DNA of 6,485 nt, from contig JAJHQT010000050.1 of assembly GCA_020833205.1 (NCBI GenBank), forward strand, positions 1 to 6,485. The letters run 5' to 3'. The notes beneath the pieces are model-generated. The model did not search any database, was not told where the DNA came from, and saw only the letters and a program-made list of their open reading frames with translations. Below, piece by piece: positions 5,805 to 6,485 of this stretch. Made by a program: the position numbers and the translations under genes. The stretch is from Pyrobaculum sp. GTDB lineage: Archaea; Thermoproteota; Thermoprotei; Thermoproteales; Thermoproteaceae. The stretch's first letter is position 1; the number at the start of each line of letters is the position of its first letter.

Positions 5805-6302
5805 GTGGGTTATAAAGAAAACGTCGGCGGGGCGGCGGCGGTTTTGTTGGCCACGGCGGCTTTACTAGCAGCGCCAAGGCCCCTCGGCCATCTGGCCCTC
5901 CTAGCCGCTCTGCCTCTTTTCCGTAGGCAGATCGTCTGGACGCGTTTTGAGCCCTCCTTCGTCGCCTCGTCTGCTGTTGCCTACCTAAGCGCCTTTCTGT
6001 TGGACTTCTTCTTTGTGGGGATGCCCCGCGAGACGCCGCCGTGGTGGCAGGTGGTTGTCTTGGCGCCGTTGGCCGAGGAGCTGGTGTTCAGAGCCTTGGC
6101 CTTCGCCTTTCTGCCGCCTCCGCTGGCGTGGATCTTCGCAGTAGTGATATTCGGAGTGTTGCACCCAACGAACCCCCTCGTGGCTTCTCTATACGGCGCC
6201 TCTCTGGCCTTTATGTACCGCGGCGGGGGCTACTTGGCGGCTACGGCTCTCCACGCCTTCAACAACGCCCTCTGGCTGGCCCTAGCCGCAGGCCTCCTCT
6301 AG
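5805..6302 (+). CDS. CPBP-family intramembrane metalloprotease (CAAX/Rce1-like)
   Basis: A 165-residue polytopic membrane protein with the complete CPBP (Abi/CAAX protease) active-site set: EELVFR (Glu91, Glu92, Arg96), FGVLHP with His120, and HAFNN with His150 and Asn154. In the family the glutamates and histidines activate the catalytic water in a membrane-embedded site. About four to five hydrophobic segments are visible (roughly 9-41, 53-68, 82-90, 98-121, 125-136, 144-164). Eukaryotic Rce1 cleaves prenylated proteins; prokaryotic members act in protein processing or peptide immunity, and the substrate here is unknown. The frame is open from GTG 5760, but GTG 5805 is preferred because a TATA-like box sits 26 bases upstream and the 5760 start would overlap the corA-like gene by 30 bases. 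The protein is compact for the family. The 3' end overlaps the convergent minus-strand gene by 21 bases. Confidence 0.9.
   Translation: MGYKENVGGAAAVLLATAALLAAPRPLGHLALLAALPLFRRQIVWTRFEPSFVASSAVAYLSAFLLDFFFVGMPRETPPWWQVVVLAPLAEELVFRALAFAFLPPPLAWIFAVVIFGVLHPTNPLVASLYGASLAFMYRGGGYLAATALHAFNNALWLALAAGLL
5809..5817 (-). promoter_or_regulatory. Probable TATA box of the corA-OCD-xpb-bax1 operon
   Basis: Minus-strand CTTTATAAC, centred near 5813-5814, is about 25 bases upstream of ATG 5789. That is the expected distance for a leaderless crenarchaeal transcript, and no Shine-Dalgarno sequence is present. The upstream bases (gttttct) are only a weak BRE. The box lies inside the first codons of the divergent protease gene. 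Confidence 0.5.
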
Positions 6303-6485
6303 GTACTTTAGGTACCTCCGCCGGAGCTCCTCAGGCGGGTAAAACGCCTTGATGTGGCTCCAGGGGAGGGGGTCCTCCCTAGGCTTAAAGACGTAGTCAA
6401 ACAGCCCTTCCCTCAACGCCCGTCTCCAATAGCCCGGCGGCGAGGTGGCGGCCGCCTCTATGTGCCGCGCCACGTCGCGGCCGCC
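6282..6485 (-). CDS. C-terminal fragment of a probable B12-binding-type radical SAM protein (5' end outside window)
   Basis: The last 67 codons of a minus-strand gene, in frame from the right edge to TAG 6284-6282. The fragment begins GGRD and ends with a charged helix and EEACG. It carries a PWSHI motif (about residues 42-46 of the visible part) preceded by an aromatic-rich segment with FDYVFKPRED. The C-terminal regions of large B12-binding/radical SAM proteins typically show a similar order: a GxRR-like segment, a Trp/aromatic helix, then LPWDHI. That resemblance is the only basis for the call; the radical SAM core would lie upstream. A GTG at 6473-6471 could be taken as a start, but open in-frame codons continue to the edge, so I treat the gene as truncated by the window. 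It is convergent with the CPBP gene and overlaps its last 21 bases. Confidence 0.55.
   Translation of the reverse strand, partial: GGRDVARHIEAAATSPPGYWRRALREGLFDYVFKPREDPLPWSHIKAFYPPEELRRRYLKYLEEACG

Noticed and set aside
6301..6316. Direct repeat aggtac at 6301 and 6310
   Set aside because: It encodes the neighbouring RYL and KYL tripeptides of the convergent gene's C-terminus; too short to be an attachment or regulatory site.

Overview
The window looks like chromosomal DNA from a hyperthermophilic crenarchaeon of the Pyrobaculum/Thermoproteus type. The pointers are an archaeal XPB helicase next to its nuclease partner Bax1, GC-rich coding DNA with AGG/AGA arginine and ATA isoleucine codons, frequent GTG starts, very tight packing, and TATA boxes about 26 bases upstream of start codons with no room for a leader. 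The genus is inferred from style and gene content, not from a marker gene.

Left part, plus strand: the 3' end of a ferredoxin-like Fe-S protein (1-189), then a complete radical SAM protein of the COG1180/PflA-like type (226-1320) with its own leaderless-type promoter. Next, on the minus strand, comes a stretch of about 460 bases (1321-1782) with no intact gene. It holds the ruins of an ABC-transporter ATPase, with at least five frameshifts, a lost catalytic glutamate and no Walker A half.

Central part, minus strand, reading from 5789 down to 1788: a probable four-gene operon. The order is a short CorA-like divalent-cation channel, an ornithine cyclodeaminase/archaeal alanine dehydrogenase family NAD(P)-dependent enzyme, XPB helicase and Bax1 nuclease. 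The intergenic junctions are +20, -10 and -4 bases, so the last three genes are probably translationally coupled. XPB and Bax1 form a known archaeal helicase-nuclease machine. Why an amino-acid enzyme and an ion channel precede it is not clear from sequence.

Right part: a small CPBP-family (Rce1/CAAX-protease-like) membrane protease on the plus strand (5805-6302) diverges from corA across only 15 bases. The promoters interlock, because each gene's likely TATA box lies inside the other gene's first codons. The protease gene overlaps tail-to-tail by 21 bases with the 3' end of a minus-strand gene that runs off the window (6282-6485), probably a B12-binding-type radical SAM protein.

No tRNA, rRNA, CRISPR array, insertion sequence or convincing C/D-box sRNA was seen. 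No wholly new system is evident. The observations most worth following are the decayed ABC ATPase abutting bax1, the interlocked divergent promoters, the enzyme-XPB-Bax1 coupling and an altered RED motif in XPB.
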